Shown here piece by piece: positions 39,533-49,577 of a stretch of 64,000 bases of DNA. The stretch's first letter is position 1, and each line of letters starts with the position of its first letter. Both the position numbers and the translations under genes were made by a program. This stretch comes from Gammaproteobacteria bacterium (GTDB lineage: Bacteria; Pseudomonadota; Gammaproteobacteria; Steroidobacterales; Woeseiaceae): the NCBI GenBank assembly GCA_029862045.1, contig JAOTYE010000010.1, positions 1 to 64,000 of the forward strand, written 5' to 3'. The notes under the pieces were generated by a model, which was not told where the DNA came from, did no database searches, and saw only the letters and a list, made by a program, of their open reading frames with translations.

Positions 39533-40833
39533 TCTGATGCTCCAAGGCGGCGTCGGACAGCGGCTGCATGTGCATCCAGACCCTCGAGACCTGCGAGTGT
39601 GATGACAGTATCGGCCAGCCCCGCCAGCCCGTCTTGCGTCAATTCCTGCACGGTCATCTGGCGCATGAATTGGTCAACGCCAAGCCCGCTGAAGGAATTG
39701 GCGTAGCCGTAAGTCGGTAACACGTGGTTGGTGCCGCTGCAGTAATCGCCAACTGCCTCGGGGGACCACCGGCCAACAAAAATCGATCCGGCGTTGCGAA
39801 TGCCGGCCATCGCCGTACGCGGATTTGATATCTGCAAGAGCAGATGCTCGGGCGCGTAGCGATTGCTGATCTCGATTGCACGCTCGATGCTGTCAACGAC
39901 GACAAGCCGTGAGTTCGCCAGCGCCTCGCGAGCGATGCCTGCACGTGTCAAGGTCTCGAGTTGTCGCTCGATTTCGAGCTGCACGTTATTTGCAAGGTCA
40001 TTGCTCGTCGTCAGCAGCACAACTTGGGAGTCGACACCGTGTTCCGCCTGTGACAAAAGGTCGGCCGCAACGAATTCGGCCGAGGCCTCCGCATCGGCAA
40101 TGACGAGGACTTCGGACGGTCCGGCAGGCATGTCAATTGCTGCGCCGGCAGGGTCGGTGCTGACCAGCGTCTTGGCACTGGTTACCCAGACATTGCCCGG
40201 TCCGAAGATCTTGCAGACTTTGGGTACGGATTGCGTTCCATAGGCCATCGCGGCGATCGCCTGAGCGCCACCGATCTTGAAGATATCCACGACACCCGCT
40301 CTCGAGGCGGCAACGAGCACAGCCGAATCGGCGCTGCCACCCGGCCGCGGTGGAGTACATAGGATGCGCGTCGGACATTCGGCTAAAGCTGCCGGCACCG
40401 CGAGCATTATGGCCGTGGAGGGCAATGGTGCGGTGCCCGCCGGAACATACAGTCCAACCGAATCGATGGCGTGACTTATGCGTTCGCAGCGCACGCCGGG
40501 CATCGTTTCCACGAAGATCGGGCGTGGCAATTGTGGTTCGTGAAAACGCCGCACGTTCGCGATCGCCAGGTCTATTGCCGCAATCGCACCCTCGCCGAGT
40601 TCTGCGGTCGCGGCCGCCATCTCATGTTCTGAAACGCGGAGTGATTCGAGATGTGCGCTATCGAGTTGCTGGCTGAGTTCCCGGATCGCCGTATCACCCG
40701 TATCGCGCACCAACGCCACGATCCTGGCGACTTCAGCGCTGATATCCACATCCGAGCGTACGGCGGGCCGCTCAAGCAGGGCAGACTTTGCGTTATCGTC
40801 GAGCTCGCTCCAGTTGCTGACTGGTATAGCCAT
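39529..40833 (-). CDS. hisD: Histidinol dehydrogenase
   Basis: Zinc-dependent NAD enzyme that oxidises histidinol to histidine in two steps. The 434 residues show GVCVPAG-like SVGLYVPAGTAPLPST near 125, GPGNVWVTSAK near 215, the zinc and catalytic motif LLSQAEHG near 260 and NRYAPEHLLLQ near 325. It starts three bases after hisG and overlaps hisC by four bases. Confidence 0.97.
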   Translation of the reverse strand: MAIPVSNWSELDDNAKSALLERPAVRSDVDISAEVARIVALVRDTGDTAIRELSQQLDSAHLESLRVSEHEMAAATAELGEGAIAAIDLAIANVRRFHEPQLPRPIFVETMPGVRCERISHAIDSVGLYVPAGTAPLPSTAIMLAVPAALAECPTRILCTPPRPGGSADSAVLVAASRAGVVDIFKIGGAQAIAAMAYGTQSVPKVCKIFGPGNVWVTSAKTLVSTDPAGAAIDMPAGPSEVLVIADAEASAEFVAADLLSQAEHGVDSQVVLLTTSNDLANNVQLEIERQLETLTRAGIAREALANSRLVVVDSIERAIEISNRYAPEHLLLQISNPRTAMAGIRNAGSIFVGRWSPEAVGDYCSGTNHVLPTYGYANSFSGLGVDQFMRQMTVQELTQDGLAGLADTVITLAGLEGLDAHAAAVRRRLGASE

Positions 40834-40836
40834 CGT

Positions 40837-41739
40837 TCAGGCCAGCATCTTTTCGACGGGTAACACGAGCAATGAGCTCGCACCTGCCGATTTTAGATTT
40901 TCCAGCGTCTCCCAGAAAACGGTTTCGCGGCACACAGCATGTACCGCCACCTTGTCGTCTGTGCCTTCAAGAGGAATGACAGTCGGTGCCTCCGAACCGG
41001 GCAGGAGATCACAAATCTCGCCGAGCGCCGCGCGAGGTGCGTGCAACATGATGTACTTGCTCTCACGGACCTGTAGCACGCCGTCGAGGCGTTGCAGCAT
41101 TCGATCCACAAGAGCCTGCTTGTCCTCGCTGAGCTCGGCGCGAGTCTGAATGACGACGGCTTCGCTCTCGAGCAACACGTCGACTTCGGCAAGACCATTG
41201 GCGTCGAGTGTCGAACCGGTCGACACAAGATCGCAGATATAGTCCGCCCGACCGAGTTTTGGCGCGATCTCGACAGCCCCGGAGAAGTACACGATCTCGG
41301 CTGCGACCCCACACTTATTGAGGTAATCTCTCAAGATACCAACATAACTTGTTGCTATCTTTCGATTATTCAGCGATTCCGGTCCGCGATAATCGGTGCC
41401 CTCGGGCGCCGCGAGCGACAAGCGACAGTGGCCGAAATCGAGTTCAAATACCTGTTTGAACATGGCTTCGCGGCCGTCATGCAGGAGCGCCTGGCGCTTT
41501 TCTTCGACAATGTTGAGGCCAACGATGCCGAGATCGCAGACATCGTCGCTGACGAGACCCGGAATGTCGTCATCGCGGACCAGAAGCAGGTCGATTGGCA
41601 TGTTCTCGCCATAACAAAACAACTGGTCCTTGCTCTGCGTGACCTTGAGTCCACAACGCTCAAGCAGGTGCAGAGAGTGATCGGTCAGTCGACCGGTTTT
41701 TTGCACCGCAATCTTAATGCGCTGCTCAGAGGCATCCAT
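40837..41739 (-). CDS. hisG: ATP phosphoribosyltransferase, long form
   Basis: First, committed step of histidine synthesis, condensing ATP and PRPP. The 300 residues correspond to the long HisG form with catalytic domains (1 to about 220, including DLGIVGLNIVEEK and the PRPP loop CDLVSTGSTLDANGL). A C-terminal ACT-like regulatory domain (about 225-300) mediates histidine feedback, so no HisZ partner is needed. AAGG lies eight bases before the ATG. It follows the TrpR-like regulator gene by ten bases. Confidence 0.96.
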   Translation of the reverse strand: MDASEQRIKIAVQKTGRLTDHSLHLLERCGLKVTQSKDQLFCYGENMPIDLLLVRDDDIPGLVSDDVCDLGIVGLNIVEEKRQALLHDGREAMFKQVFELDFGHCRLSLAAPEGTDYRGPESLNNRKIATSYVGILRDYLNKCGVAAEIVYFSGAVEIAPKLGRADYICDLVSTGSTLDANGLAEVDVLLESEAVVIQTRAELSEDKQALVDRMLQRLDGVLQVRESKYIMLHAPRAALGEICDLLPGSEAPTVIPLEGTDDKVAVHAVCRETVFWETLENLKSAGASSLLVLPVEKMLA

Positions 41740-41749
41740 TCTTGTTTCC

Positions 41750-42076
41750 TTAGTGAGAGGTGGGGCTGTCTTGTACGCTGGTACGATCGATCGCGGTGCG
41801 ATAGCCGCCGAAACCGTCGGTCAGAAAACGCGCCACCCGGCCAATCGTGGTCACGCTGACGCCGGTGAGGTCGTGAATTCTGCGATACGTCAGGCCCTGC
41901 TCGAGTAATTCAACCACTTGCCATCGATCTACGAGTGCCTGAAGTTCAGCAGGTGTGCACAGATCACGAAAGAAGTTGCGGCACTCGGCACCTGTTCGCA
42001 GGCTGATTATCGCGCGGAACAGGGCATTCTCGGCTGCCGTCTGCTGGCTCTCGCTGTCGTGTCGGTTCGGCTTCAT
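41750..42076 (-). CDS. hisR: TrpR/YerC-family repressor, probable histidine operon regulator
   Basis: A 108-residue TrpR-superfamily DNA-binding protein. The conserved block runs LCTPAELQALVDRWQVVELL, then GLTYRRIHDLTGVSVTTIGR, the helix-turn-helix. It is the first gene of the his operon, ten bases before hisG. The promoter contains a near-perfect 18-base palindrome resembling the TrpR operator. TrpR-type HisR regulators of histidine synthesis are, as I recall, predicted in Xanthomonadales. Histidine as co-repressor is inference. AGGTG six bases before the ATG supports the start. Confidence 0.82.
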   Translation of the reverse strand: MKPNRHDSESQQTAAENALFRAIISLRTGAECRNFFRDLCTPAELQALVDRWQVVELLEQGLTYRRIHDLTGVSVTTIGRVARFLTDGFGGYRTAIDRTSVQDSPTSH

Positions 42077-42088
42077 TCTTGCACCTAT

Positions 42089-42116
42089 GTATTAATGCAT
42101 TAGTACGTTATTACAA
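42089..42116 (-). promoter_or_regulatory. his operon promoter and candidate HisR operator
   Basis: On the minus strand, TTGTAA (42116-42111), 16 bases, then TAATAC (42094-42089) forms a promoter whose spacer and -10 lie in an 18-base palindrome at 42089-42106 (plus strand GTATTAATGCATTAGTAC, symmetric at 16 of 18 positions). It resembles the E. coli trp operator GTACTAGTTAACTAGTAC. A start point near 42082 would give a very short leader to the hisR ATG. A bound repressor would block RNA polymerase. Confidence 0.55.
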
Positions 42117-42218
42117 TAGAACGGCGAACGCAATAGCTGCGTCGATGTTTTTTCAGATCAGGCTGCAACCCTTGAGGCTATTGGTTTCGGCTGTGACTAA
42201 TTAATTGTCGATTGCGTC

Positions 42219-42248
42219 TTGACGTATCGCCGGTGCTGCAAATACACT
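42219..42248 (+). promoter_or_regulatory. Promoter of the SAM riboswitch-metB transcript
   Basis: TTGACG (42219-42224), an 18-base spacer and TACACT (42243-42248) form a good sigma-70 promoter. The expected start near 42255 falls just ahead of the first base of the riboswitch P1 stem at 42257, which supports both calls. The 100 bases between this and the his promoter show nothing else I recognise. Confidence 0.6.
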
Positions 42249-42256
42249 CGGCCTAA

Positions 42257-42379
42257 CTCATCGAGACCGGCTGAGGGATAGGCCCGAAGACGCCGGGGCA
42301 ACCTCCAGGACTAACCATCCTGAAAGGTGCCAACTCCTGCGGTGATGCGTCCGACTGGACGTAACCACCGAGAGATGAG
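42257..42379 (+). ncRNA. SAM-I (S-box) riboswitch
   Basis: The aptamer opens with CTCATC (42257-42262), which pairs with GATGAG (42374-42379) to form P1. The conserved S-box core reads CTGAGGGATAGGCCCGAAGA, then CGCCGGGGCAACC. The P3/P4 arms follow, with AGGTGCCAACTCCTGC, and it ends ACCGAGAGATGAG. It precedes the cystathionine gamma-synthase gene. No T-tract terminator is seen before the ATG at 42498. A second GATGAG near 42458 could compete for the P1 5' strand, so control may be at translation. Confidence 0.88.
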
Positions 42380-42497
42380 AGTCGTAGCAACACGCTGTTT
42401 CGTCAAAAGCAGCTGCAGGGCACGATTCCTCTCCCTTACGGGCTCCGTAGGGTTCCGATGAGCACGACTGGCGTTGGAATGACCATGGAGACCACAA

Positions 42498-43697
42498 ATG
42501 ACCTTTAGAGCTAACCCGGCAACTCGTGCTGTTCGTGCCGCAATTGAGTCGGACACGCAACACGGCGCCGTCGTACCGCCATTGCATCTGTCGTCGAACT
42601 TCGCGTTCGCCGGCTTCGGCGAAAAGCGGCAGTACGACTACACACGCTCAGGCAACCCGACACGGGACGCATTAGCCGATGCGCTGACAGCGCTCGAAGG
42701 TGGGGCAGGCGCCGTTGTGACGTCATCGGGTATGGCCGCGTTGACGCTGCTGTGCCACTTGCTGGAGCCCGGTGATCTGCTCGTTGCGCCGCACGATTGC
42801 TATGGCGGCAGTTATCGCCTGTTCGAAAACCTCGCGGCAAAAGGTCATTTTGAGGTGCATTTCGTCGATCAGACGAATCGTGCGGCCTTGCACGCTGCGT
42901 GTGACCGCAGACCGAAAATCATATTGACCGAAACGCCGTCAAATCCGCTGTTGCGCATCGTCGATATTGCCGAGATTTCGACGCTCGCCAAGCGTTGCGG
43001 CGCGCTGCTGGCGGTCGACAATACGTTCCTGTCACCTGCATTGCAGCAGCCGATATCGCTGGGTGCCGATCTCGTCATTCATTCGACCACGAAGTACATC
43101 AACGGTCACAGCGACGTCGTTGGTGGCACGGTCGTCGCGGCATCCGGGGAACTCGCCGAAAAACTGACCTGGTGGGGTAACTGCCTGGGATTAACCGGTG
43201 CGCCGTTCGACAGTTATCTGACATTGCGCGGCATTCGGACGCTACATACCAGAATGCGACAGCACGAGGAGAGTGCAAGTTTGCTGGCGAATGTCCTCGA
43301 TGACCATGGCTTGGTCGGCCGCGTGTATTACCCCGGTCTCAAGTCGCATCCGGGCCATGCTATTGCTGCCCGGCAGCAAAGCGGCTTCGGCGGCATGATC
43401 AGCTTCGAGATCGAAGGTGGGAAGGCCGCCGTTGGCGCATTCGTCAATCACCTGCAGTATTTCTCGCTGGCTGAATCACTTGGTGGTGTCGAGAGCCTGG
43501 TGTGCCATCCAGCTTCGATGACTCACGCGCCAGTTGCCGAGCAGGCTCTTACCGCAGCGGGCATCGGACAAAACCTGATTCGCATCTCGGTAGGACTGGA
43601 GAGTGCTGAGGATCTCGTGGCCGACGTTCTGCAGGCGCTCGAAGCCGCCCGCAAGACGCTCACCGTGCAGCCAATTACGGTTGCTGTTGGGGTTTAG
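42498..43697 (+). CDS. metB: Cystathionine gamma-synthase
   Basis: Trans-sulfuration enzyme forming cystathionine from an activated homoserine and cysteine on the way to methionine. The 399 residues of this fold-type I PLP enzyme contain RSGNPTRDALADALTALEGG near 50, SSGMAAL near 78 and the PLP lysine in HSTTKYINGHSDVVGG near 200. Related beta-lyases (MetC) and MetY share the fold. The YGGSYRLF stretch and the SAM riboswitch favour MetB. Its stop overlaps the leuB stop on the other strand by three bases. Confidence 0.9.
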   Translation: MTFRANPATRAVRAAIESDTQHGAVVPPLHLSSNFAFAGFGEKRQYDYTRSGNPTRDALADALTALEGGAGAVVTSSGMAALTLLCHLLEPGDLLVAPHDCYGGSYRLFENLAAKGHFEVHFVDQTNRAALHAACDRRPKIILTETPSNPLLRIVDIAEISTLAKRCGALLAVDNTFLSPALQQPISLGADLVIHSTTKYINGHSDVVGGTVVAASGELAEKLTWWGNCLGLTGAPFDSYLTLRGIRTLHTRMRQHEESASLLANVLDDHGLVGRVYYPGLKSHPGHAIAARQQSGFGGMISFEIEGGKAAVGAFVNHLQYFSLAESLGGVESLVCHPASMTHAPVAEQALTAAGIGQNLIRISVGLESAEDLVADVLQALEAARKTLTVQPITVAVGV

Positions 43698-44755
43698 GCA
43701 AGCTCGCTGGCAATACGCTCGGTCATCTCTGCTGTCGTGAGGACCTGGTCCCCTGCGGACGCTATATCGGCCGTGCGACTGCCACGCTTAATGGTTTGTC
43801 TGATCGCGTCTTCGACAGCAGCTGCCTCGTCGTTTAGTCCGAGGCTATGGTGTAACAACATCGCCGCACTCGCGATCGCGGCGCACGGATTGGCGAGGTT
43901 TTTACCGGCGATATCCGGGGCCGAGCCGTGAATCGGTTCGTACAGGCCACGTGACGACTCGCCGAGAGAAGCCGATGGCAACATGCCCATGGAACCCGCC
44001 AGCATCGATGCCTCGTCGGTCAATATGTCGCCGAACATATTTTCGGTAACAATAATGTCGAAGTCAGCCGGGCGGCTCAACAGGTGCATTGCGGCGGCAT
44101 CGACCAGTAAGGTCTCGACCTCGACAGTAGGAAACTCACTCTGCATCAAGCGGTCCGTAACGTCCCGCCACAATCGCGACGTTTCGAGTACGTTGGCCTT
44201 GTCAACAGAGCAGAGCTTGCCGCGACGTTCCTTTGCGAGTCTTGCAGCCACACGCACGATTCGTTCGATCTCGTGTGTGTGATAGGTGCAAAGATCGCTA
44301 GCGGATGTTGCATCGCGCGTCTTATCACCGAAGTAGATGCCACCCGTCAACTCTCTGACGACGATCAGATCGACGCCGGCCAGTTTCTCAGCCTTGAGCG
44401 GTGAGGCCGGAATGAGTTCATCGATTACGTAGACGGGGCGCAGGTTCGCGTAAACACCCAAGACCCTTCTCAGACCAAGCAGACCCTGCTCGGGTCGTAC
44501 GGCAGCATTCGGATCAGACCACTTCGGTCCGCCGACAGCGCCGAGGAAGACTGCATCGCTTTCTTTACAACTCGCAGTGGTATCCGCCGGCAACGGATCG
44601 CCGTGCTGATCGATGGCCGCACCGCCGATCAAATGGACATTGAACGTAAACGAGTGCCCGAATTTTGCGGCTACGTCTTTGAGAATCCGGTGCGCGGCGG
44701 CCGTCACTTCGGGACCGATGCCGTCACCGGGCAACAGGGTGATCAGGGCATCCAA
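43694..44755 (-). CDS. leuB: 3-isopropylmalate dehydrogenase
   Basis: NAD-dependent oxidative decarboxylation in leucine synthesis. The family start (M)[16 protein letters not shown] is reached from a TTG at 44755, which has GAGGAG eight bases upstream and overlaps the end of leuD by 13 bases. This gives 353 residues. A longer frame to 44836 is unconserved. Motifs include [14 protein letters not shown] near 90, [11 protein letters not shown] near 130 and [14 protein letters not shown] near 235. It is the last gene of the ilvC-leuA-leuC-leuD-leuB operon. Confidence 0.94.
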   Translation of the reverse strand: MDALITLLPGDGIGPEVTAAAHRILKDVAAKFGHSFTFNVHLIGGAAIDQHGDPLPADTTASCKESDAVFLGAVGGPKWSDPNAAVRPEQGLLGLRRVLGVYANLRPVYVIDELIPASPLKAEKLAGVDLIVVRELTGGIYFGDKTRDATSASDLCTYHTHEIERIVRVAARLAKERRGKLCSVDKANVLETSRLWRDVTDRLMQSEFPTVEVETLLVDAAAMHLLSRPADFDIIVTENMFGDILTDEASMLAGSMGMLPSASLGESSRGLYEPIHGSAPDIAGKNLANPCAAIASAAMLLHHSLGLNDEAAAVEDAIRQTIKRGSRTADIASAGDQVLTTAEMTERIASELA

Positions 44756-45327
44756 GAACGCGTCTCCTCGTAGTTTTCGATGCTGTTCATGTGCGTCTGC
44801 AAGAACCCCAGCTGATCGATACCCTCGACCAGGCAATAGCGCGCAAAGCCGTCGATTGGAAACTCGACGATTTTGCCGTCAGGTAATGTCAGCGTGGAAC
44901 TCTTGACGTCGATGTCGAGTTCGATGCCGGCATTTTGCAGTAAGTACTCATGGGTCTGCGCGTCCACGACGATCGGAATCAGCCCGTTCTTCAGCGAGTT
45001 GTTGCGAAAAATGTCTGCAATCTCAGTACTGATAACTGCTCGAATGCCATAGTCGAGCAATGCCCAAGGTGCGTGTTCGCGCGACGAACCGCAACCCAGG
45101 TTGTTTCCCGCGACCAGAATCTCGCAGCCGGCCGCCGCAGGTGTATTCAGAACGAAGTGGTCGTTCCGCGTACCGTCCGCGGCGAATCGGAGATCATGGA
45201 ACAAGACATCGCCGAGACCCTCGCGAGATGTTGTCGTCAAAAAACGCGCCGGGATAATCTGGTCTGTGTCGATGTCTTTCGTCGGTAACACAACCGTGCG
45301 TGATCGAATTCGATTAATCGCTTGCAT
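44743..45327 (-). CDS. leuD: 3-isopropylmalate dehydratase small subunit
   Basis: Swivelling-domain subunit of the aconitase-type isomerase that pairs with LeuC. From the ATG at 45327 it has 194 residues and begins [20 protein letters not shown]. Conserved parts are [11 protein letters not shown] and [20 protein letters not shown]. An upstream in-frame start at 45366 lies in leuC and adds unconserved residues. It starts ten bases after leuC. Confidence 0.95.
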   Translation of the reverse strand: MQAINRIRSRTVVLPTKDIDTDQIIPARFLTTTSREGLGDVLFHDLRFAADGTRNDHFVLNTPAAAGCEILVAGNNLGCGSSREHAPWALLDYGIRAVISTEIADIFRNNSLKNGLIPIVVDAQTHEYLLQNAGIELDIDVKSSTLTLPDGKIVEFPIDGFARYCLVEGIDQLGFLQTHMNSIENYEETRSWMP

Positions 45328-45337
45328 GCGGGTGCCT

Positions 45338-46744
45338 CTATTGAAGATAAGCGCGCGGATCCGCAACGCGCCCGCAAATCGCCGAAGCAGTGGCCGTCAG
45401 CGGGCTTGCAAGTATGGTCCGAGCCCCGACGCCCTGGCGACCTTCGAAATTGCGATTGCTCGTGCTGACGCTAAGTTGACCGTTGCCGACCGTGTCACCG
45501 TTCATGCCGAGGCACATCGAACAGCCCGACTCACGCCATTCTGCCCCGGCGGCCACAAATATCCGGTCGAGCCCCAGCGCCTCGGCATCCTTCTTGATCT
45601 GCTGCGAGCCCGGCACGACGAGCATTCTGACGCCGTCAGCAACCTTGTGTCCTGTAATGAGGTCGGCGGCCTGTCTGAGGTCGGATAAGCGTGAATTCGT
45701 GCAACTGCCAACGAACACGACGTCGACCGCTGTTTCTGTGAGTGGTTTGCCGGCTGTGACCCGCATGTAGTCGAGGGCCTTCCTGAAACTGGGATCGGCA
45801 GTGTTATCGGGAACCGGATCGTTGATGCCGATAACCATGCCGGGATTCGTACCGAACGTGACCATCGGCTGCAAATTGCCCGCGTCGAGTGTTACCGATC
45901 GATCGAATTCGACGCCCGGATCGCTCTGCAACGTTCGCCAGCGTGAGACTGCAGCGTCCCAGTTGGCTCCCCTGGGGGATCGAGGCCGCCCATGCAGGTA
46001 CTCGAATGTCGTGTCGTCGGGCGCGATCATGCCGGCGCGTGCTCCGGCTTCGATCGACATGTTGCACACTGTCATACGCGCTTCCATGTCCAGCGCCGAA
46101 ATCGCGGCACCTCGAAATTCAATGACATGCCCGGTGCCGCCGTCCACGCCAATTTCGCCAATAATGGCGAGAATCAGGTCTTTTGAGGTGACACCGGGCG
46201 GAAGACGGCCCGCGACGTTAATGGCAAGTGTTTTCGGTTTGCGCTGCAGCAGGCATTGCGTCGCGAGGACATGACTGACCTCAGTCGTGCCGATGCCGAA
46301 GGCGAGGGCGCCGAACGCCCCGTGCGTGCTCGTGTGGCTGTCGCCACACACGATGGTCTTCCCGGGCTGCGTGGCCCCGAGTTCGGGGCCAATCACGTGA
46401 ACGATGCCACGGTGCTCGCTGTCAAAGCCGAAGAGTTCTATGCCGAAATCGCGGCAGTTTTCCTCCATCCGAACAATTTGTTTGGCAGCGCTCTCACCGA
46501 CGATGGCGAGGTCCTTGAAGCTGGACACCGGTAACGTGGGTGTTGAATGGTCCATCGTCGCAAGCGTCAGATCCGGTCTCCTGACCGACAGACCCTCGGT
46601 TCGTAACACGGTAAACGCCTGTGGCGTGGTGACTTCGTGGATCAGGTGCAGGTCGACATACAGGACGGCCGGCGTGTCCGCAGTTTCTGCGACGACGACA
46701 TGATCGGACCAGGTCTTTTCAAACAGCGTTGTGGCGCCAGTCAT
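45338..46744 (-). CDS. leuC: 3-isopropylmalate dehydratase large subunit
   Basis: [4Fe-4S] subunit of isopropylmalate isomerase, 468 residues. It begins with a family-typical [11 protein letters not shown]. The cluster cysteines are in [12 protein letters not shown] near 345 and [10 protein letters not shown] near 408. [19 protein letters not shown] near 133 is the substrate-binding signature. Its ATG shares a base with the leuA stop (TGATG), so translation is coupled. Confidence 0.96.
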   Translation of the reverse strand: MTGATTLFEKTWSDHVVVAETADTPAVLYVDLHLIHEVTTPQAFTVLRTEGLSVRRPDLTLATMDHSTPTLPVSSFKDLAIVGESAAKQIVRMEENCRDFGIELFGFDSEHRGIVHVIGPELGATQPGKTIVCGDSHTSTHGAFGALAFGIGTTEVSHVLATQCLLQRKPKTLAINVAGRLPPGVTSKDLILAIIGEIGVDGGTGHVIEFRGAAISALDMEARMTVCNMSIEAGARAGMIAPDDTTFEYLHGRPRSPRGANWDAAVSRWRTLQSDPGVEFDRSVTLDAGNLQPMVTFGTNPGMVIGINDPVPDNTADPSFRKALDYMRVTAGKPLTETAVDVVFVGSCTNSRLSDLRQAADLITGHKVADGVRMLVVPGSQQIKKDAEALGLDRIFVAAGAEWRESGCSMCLGMNGDTVGNGQLSVSTSNRNFEGRQGVGARTILASPLTATASAICGRVADPRAYLQ

Positions 46745-48312
46745 CAGATCGTCGCTCGCTCCGCATCAGCCGACGGATCGGTTTCATTGCCGGCTCTGTT
46801 GCGGCGGCGCAGGATGCGATTCATTACCTCGAGACAGGCTCGACATCCCGCCTCAACAATATCGACACTTGTGCCATTACCACGATAGCTGTCGCCGCCG
46901 TGTTCGACCGTCACCGTCACTTCGCCTTGTGCATCTTCGCCAATCGAAGCGCTGTGCAGCTCGAAGTTTTTCAGTGTCAGCAAGACACCCGTTACCTGTT
47001 CGAGCGCCTGGAAGGCTGCGGCTATCGGACCGTCGCCTTCAGCTGATGCCTCGGCTTCTTCACCGTCCTCACCCCGTAACACGACCGTCGCCGCAGCCGG
47101 ATGGTCCGTGCTCGTCTGTACCTCGAGCGACTGCATCGACCACGGTCCCGAAGACGCATTATCGACATTCATAATGATCGCTTCGATGTCGCCGTCGTAG
47201 ACGTCCTTCTTCTTGTCCGCGAGCTTCTTGAATTCCTGGAATGCCCGGTTATTCTCGAATTCGTCGAGTTCGAATCCGAGCTGGCGCACGCGATCACGGA
47301 AAGCATGGCGACCACTGTGTTTGCCGAGTACGAGGTTCGACTTGCTAATGCCGACATCTTCGGGTCGCATGATTTCGTAAGTGGAGCTGTGCTGCAGCAT
47401 GCCGTGCTGATGTATACCGGCCTCATGCGCAAACGCGTTCTCGCCAACGACCGCTTTGTTTCGGGGCACGTGCATGCCCGTGATACTCGAAACAAGTCGC
47501 GACGTCGGGTACAGCCGGGTTGTATCGATTCCGGTCTCGAGGCCGAAAAACTCTGCCCGGGTTTTCACGGCCATAACAACTTCTTCCAGGCTACAGTTCC
47601 CGGCTCGCTCGCCAATACCGTTAATCGTGCATTCGATCTGGCGGGCACCGGCTCTTACGGCTGCAAGGCTGTTCGCTACGGCCATGCCGAGATCGTTGTG
47701 GCAGTGGACGCTGAGCGTGATGTCGTCGATGCCGGCGACATGTTCTTTCAGATAGAGGAATAACTCGTCGAATTCCGCAGGCACCGTGTAACCCACTGTG
47801 TCGGGTATGTTGACGGTCGACGCGCCGGCTTCAATAGCTGCGCTAACGACTTCCGCAAGGTAGGAGAGTTCGGTTCGCGACGCATCCTCCGGCGAAAACT
47901 CGACGTCCTCACAGAGTTCTCTGGCCATCCTGACGGCACCGGCGGCGCTCTTGATGATTTCTTCTTTCGCCATCTTGAGCTTGTGTTCGCGATGAATCTG
48001 GCTGGTCGCAACGAAGACGTGTATTCGGTGGTGGTCAGCTCCTTTGACGGCCGCATGTACTTTTTCGATATCAGCCGGATTACACCTGGCCAGGCCGCAG
48101 ATGACAGGGCCGAGGTTCTCGTCCGCAATTGCCTTGACCGATTCAAAGTCGCCTGGCGAGGCGGCCGGAAAACCGGCCTCAATAATGTCGACATTGAGTT
48201 CGGACAGCGCTCTCGCAACACGAAGTTTCTCCCTGAGCGTCATACTGCACCCCGGGGCTTGTTCTCCGTCACGCAATGTTGTGTCGAAAACCCGTATCCG
48301 ATTATCTGACAT
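46744..48312 (-). CDS. leuA: 2-isopropylmalate synthase
   Basis: Committed step of leucine synthesis, condensing 2-ketoisovalerate and acetyl-CoA. The 522 residues comprise a TIM-barrel catalytic domain beginning [15 protein letters not shown], with the metal-binding [16 protein letters not shown] near 200. [17 protein letters not shown] follows near 230, then a C-terminal regulatory domain (about 390-505) for leucine feedback. It lies 45 bases after ilvC in the same direction. Confidence 0.97.
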   Translation of the reverse strand: MSDNRIRVFDTTLRDGEQAPGCSMTLREKLRVARALSELNVDIIEAGFPAASPGDFESVKAIADENLGPVICGLARCNPADIEKVHAAVKGADHHRIHVFVATSQIHREHKLKMAKEEIIKSAAGAVRMARELCEDVEFSPEDASRTELSYLAEVVSAAIEAGASTVNIPDTVGYTVPAEFDELFLYLKEHVAGIDDITLSVHCHNDLGMAVANSLAAVRAGARQIECTINGIGERAGNCSLEEVVMAVKTRAEFFGLETGIDTTRLYPTSRLVSSITGMHVPRNKAVVGENAFAHEAGIHQHGMLQHSSTYEIMRPEDVGISKSNLVLGKHSGRHAFRDRVRQLGFELDEFENNRAFQEFKKLADKKKDVYDGDIEAIIMNVDNASSGPWSMQSLEVQTSTDHPAAATVVLRGEDGEEAEASAEGDGPIAAAFQALEQVTGVLLTLKNFELHSASIGEDAQGEVTVTVEHGGDSYRGNGTSVDIVEAGCRACLEVMNRILRRRNRAGNETDPSADAERATI

Positions 48313-48357
48313 GTCTCAATTCCTCACTGACTCGTTGCGGCGATGCGCCGTTGAGTT

Positions 48358-49344
48358 TTACTCTTCCAGCCAATCCATCCGCCCGCGCAGGTCGGCGCCG
48401 ACCTTCTCAATCGGATGCTCAAGGTCATCATTCATCATGCGACGGAACTCGGGCATACCCGCTTCGTTCTCGGCGATCCAGTTGCGGGCAAAGGTGCCGT
48501 CCTGAATTTCAGTGAGTATGGCCTGCATCGCCGCGCGGGAATTGGCGTCGACGACGCGTGGACCGCTGATCATGTCGCCCCAGGCCGCAGTATCGCTGAT
48601 GAACTTGTGCATCTTGCGAAGTCCGCCTTCATGCAAGAGGTCTACAATGAGTTTGAGCTCGTGCATGACTTCATAATAGGCAACCTCAGGTTGATAGCCC
48701 GCCGCAACGAGCGTCTCGAAGCCCGCGACGATCAACTCGGTGGTGCCACCGCAGAGCACGGCCTGTTCGCCAAACAAATCCGTTTCCGTTTCCTCAGCAA
48801 ATGTGGTCTTGATTACGCCGGCGCGTGCACCACCAATGCCAGCCGAATAGGCGAGGGCAAGCCCTAACGCGTCTCCGGTCGCGTCCTGATGCACGGCGAC
48901 GAGGCACGGCACGCCATGACCTTGTTCGTACTGGCGGCGCACGAGACCGCCAGGCCCTTTCGGTGCGATTAGTACGACGTCCAGGTCAGCGCGAGGCTCT
49001 ACCTGTTTGAAATGCACGGCGAAGCCGTGCGCAAAGAGCAATGTGGCGCCGTCAGCGATGTCGTCGACGACGCTTTGGTACAGGCTTTTCTGAACCATAT
49101 CTGGCGTCAGGAACGCAACGATTGCAGCGCCCTTGACAGCATCGCTGGGCGCCTTGACCGTTAGTCCGTCTGCTTCGGCTTTGGCCCAGCTGCCGCCATC
49201 GGGCCGCAGGCCGACGACCACATTGAATCCGCTATCTTTCAGATTCAATGCATGAGCACGACCCTGACTGCCGTACCCCAGGATCGTGACTTGTTGATCA
49301 CTGAGACAGGAGGTATCGACATCTGCTTCCAAATACATTTGCAT
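48358..49344 (-). CDS. ilvC: Ketol-acid reductoisomerase
   Basis: NADPH-dependent rearrangement and reduction of acetolactate and acetohydroxybutyrate. The 328 residues are the short class I form. The Rossmann motif is [19 protein letters not shown] near 21-39, and GLRPDGGSW, whose arginine would contact NADPH, follows. The knotted C-terminal domain has the metal-binding [17 protein letters not shown] near 190. It is the first structural gene after the leader peptide and attenuator and heads the leu genes. Confidence 0.96.
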   Translation of the reverse strand: MQMYLEADVDTSCLSDQQVTILGYGSQGRAHALNLKDSGFNVVVGLRPDGGSWAKAEADGLTVKAPSDAVKGAAIVAFLTPDMVQKSLYQSVVDDIADGATLLFAHGFAVHFKQVEPRADLDVVLIAPKGPGGLVRRQYEQGHGVPCLVAVHQDATGDALGLALAYSAGIGGARAGVIKTTFAEETETDLFGEQAVLCGGTTELIVAGFETLVAAGYQPEVAYYEVMHELKLIVDLLHEGGLRKMHKFISDTAAWGDMISGPRVVDANSRAAMQAILTEIQDGTFARNWIAENEAGMPEFRRMMNDDLEHPIEKVGADLRGRMDWLEE

Positions 49345-49411
49345 GCTTTTCTTTCCTCGGCGCTATGCCTGTTACGAGCGTTCGGTTTTTGTCAAATCAA
49401 GTCGTTTAAAT

Positions 49412-49447
49412 AAAAAAAACCCCACAATCCATGGCGGATGCGGGGTT
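49412..49447 (-). terminator. Attenuator terminator of the ilvC-leu operon
   Basis: Read on the minus strand, AACCCC (49447-49442) pairs with GGGGTT (49423-49418) around an inner ATCC/GGAT stem, and eight Ts follow (49419-49412). It lies 67 bases before ilvC and 26 bases after the leader peptide stop, so it is placed to abort transcription inside the leader. Confidence 0.82.
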
Positions 49448-49473
49448 CGCGATTTCCTTTGCCTGGATACGCG

Positions 49474-49569
49474 CTACCCGCCCTGTCTCCCAAGAAGAAG
49501 CACTGCAAGCGGAACAAGCACCAGGGCTGCGAGCGGTTCGGCGACTTCTTGTTTGCGCGTAAAGTTCAT
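49474..49569 (-). CDS. Leu/Val-rich leader peptide of the ilvC-leuACDB operon
   Basis: A 31-residue frame from ATG (49569) to TAG (49474) contains LAALVLVPLAVLLLG. In all it has seven leucine and four valine codons, ending in three consecutive CTT, and no isoleucine. It sits between a TTGACA promoter and the intrinsic terminator upstream of ilvC. This is the arrangement of a ribosome-mediated attenuator for branched-chain amino acid genes, where stalling at Leu/Val codons would prevent terminator formation. The ATG has no clear ribosome binding site and may be nearly leaderless. A tiny membrane peptide is the alternative reading. Confidence 0.65.
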   Translation of the reverse strand: MNFTRKQEVAEPLAALVLVPLAVLLLGRQGG

Positions 49570-49577
49570 AGCCCGGA

